DNA of 6,292 nucleotides from Chloroflexota bacterium (GTDB lineage Bacteria > Chloroflexota > Dehalococcoidia > GIF9 > AB-539-J10). Positions 5,890 to 6,292 of the stretch are shown here, piece after piece (within the stretch, counting starts at the first letter, position 1; the number at the start of each line of letters is the position of its first letter). The notes below the pieces were generated by a model. It was not told the DNA's origin. It made no database searches and worked only from the letters and a program-made list of their open reading frames with translations. A program made the translations under genes and the position numbers. Location: the NCBI GenBank assembly GCA_015222295.1, contig JADFUZ010000015.1:1-6292 (forward strand), read 5' to 3'.

Positions 5890-5992
5890 GCAACGCTGCT
5901 GGTGAGTCCGCAAGACTCCGGTGCGGCAACGAAGCAGAAACTAGCGAAGGCTGCCGTTGTCTTCGGAGAGATGTCCCAGCCAGAGGACCGGT
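5890..5992. other. Convergent intergenic region with two short stem-loops
   Basis: These 103 nt separate two genes that point at each other. Stem 1 is GAGTC/GACTC (5904-5908 with 5914-5918, loop CGCAA). Stem 2 is CAACG plus GCAG paired with CTGC plus CGTTG (5927-5931 and 5934-5937 with 5951-5954 and 5955-5959), with a 2-nt bulge and a 13-nt loop. Neither is followed by a run of T on either strand. A bidirectional transcription end region is likely from the gene arrangement, but not a textbook intrinsic terminator. Confidence 0.35.
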
Positions 5993-6292
5993 TCACAAGC
6001 CCTGGGCCCACTCCACAGCGTTGGCAAATATCCTGAAACCATCCCCGCGCTCTGTGGCTCCTTGCCTAGTCCATTGCGGATGCTGGTTTCCCGATATATG
6101 GCGTTCCGGATGCGGCATCAAAGCGAAGATACGCCCGGAATCGTCGCAGATTCCCGCAATATTCTCAACCGAGCCATTCGGGTTATGAGGGTATCCCGCC
6201 CTGTTGCCCAGTTCATCGACATAGTATAGGGCTATCCTGAGCTTGGCCAACATCTCAGGAGCGGCAACCACCTTGCCCTCGCCGTGAGCGAC
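5993..6292 (-). CDS. purQ: Phosphoribosylformylglycinamidine synthase, glutaminase subunit PurQ, C-terminal part (cut by right window edge)
   Basis: The last 99 codons and the TGA stop (5995-5993) are present. The 5' part lies beyond the window. PurQ hydrolyses glutamine and passes ammonia to PurL, which converts FGAR to FGAM in purine synthesis. The fragment opens with VAHGEGK, a PurQ signature, and continues with ALYYVDELG, NPNGSVENIAGICDDSGRI and MPHPERH. The last supplies the His and Glu of the catalytic triad (the Cys is outside the window). It ends with DGFRIFANAVEW. NPNGS-x-x-N-I-A-G-I-C favours a separate PurQ subunit over the C-terminus of a large fused PurL, but without the N-terminus this is not certain. 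It converges on the NrpR-type gene with a 103-nt gap. Confidence 0.92.
   Translation of the reverse strand, partial: VAHGEGKVVAAPEMLAKLRIALYYVDELGNRAGYPHNPNGSVENIAGICDDSGRIFALMPHPERHISGNQHPQWTRQGATERGDGFRIFANAVEWAQGL

Noticed and set aside
1..6292. CRISPR arrays, insertion sequences, att sites
   Set aside because: No regularly spaced repeats, no transposase or integrase frames, and no terminal inverted repeats were seen.

Overview
The window reads as ordinary bacterial chromosome of moderate, slightly GC-rich composition. The evidence is Shine-Dalgarno sites, sigma70-type promoters and standard housekeeping enzymes. An NrpR-type (DUF128) nitrogen regulator sits beside a short archaeal-style glutamate-synthase FMN protein. 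That pairing is best known from methanogens and, from memory, also occurs in Dehalococcoidia-type Chloroflexota. My lineage guess is therefore Dehalococcoidia or a relative, with moderate to low confidence. No mobile element, tRNA, rRNA or CRISPR array was seen.

Layout, left to right. The first 23 codons of tryptophanyl-tRNA synthetase (trpS) lie on the minus strand at the left edge. After a 232-nt gap comes complete pyrG (CTP synthase), also minus. Between pyrG and the next gene is a 542-nt divergent region. It holds a minus-strand promoter for pyrG, a plus-strand promoter for the glutamate-synthase-like gene, and a 16-bp imperfect palindrome lying on the predicted start of the latter transcript. 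A roughly 295-nt leader with several predicted hairpins follows. Three plus-strand genes come next: an FMN-binding glutamate-synthase-family protein, the PdxT glutaminase, and a winged-helix NrpR-domain regulator. The last has its own extended -10 promoter, in which the pdxT stop codon is embedded. A 103-nt convergent region with two short stem-loops separates the regulator from the 3' end of purQ (minus strand, cut by the right edge).

The theme is glutamine and nitrogen. PyrG, PdxT and PurQ are all class I glutamine amidotransferases, and the FMN protein belongs to the glutamate synthase family. In methanogens NrpR represses nitrogen-assimilation genes by binding GGAA-N6-TTCC-like sites, and 2-oxoglutarate relieves the repression. 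The palindrome found here, CGGAAATAGGTTACCG, differs from GGAA-N6-TTCC at one core position and overlaps the predicted transcription start. The most interesting hypothesis is thus a self-contained, bacterial NrpR circuit controlling a stand-alone glutamate-synthase FMN domain, possibly with a co-located glutaminase. The operator, the leader structure and any link between the FMN protein and PdxT are inferences from sequence alone.
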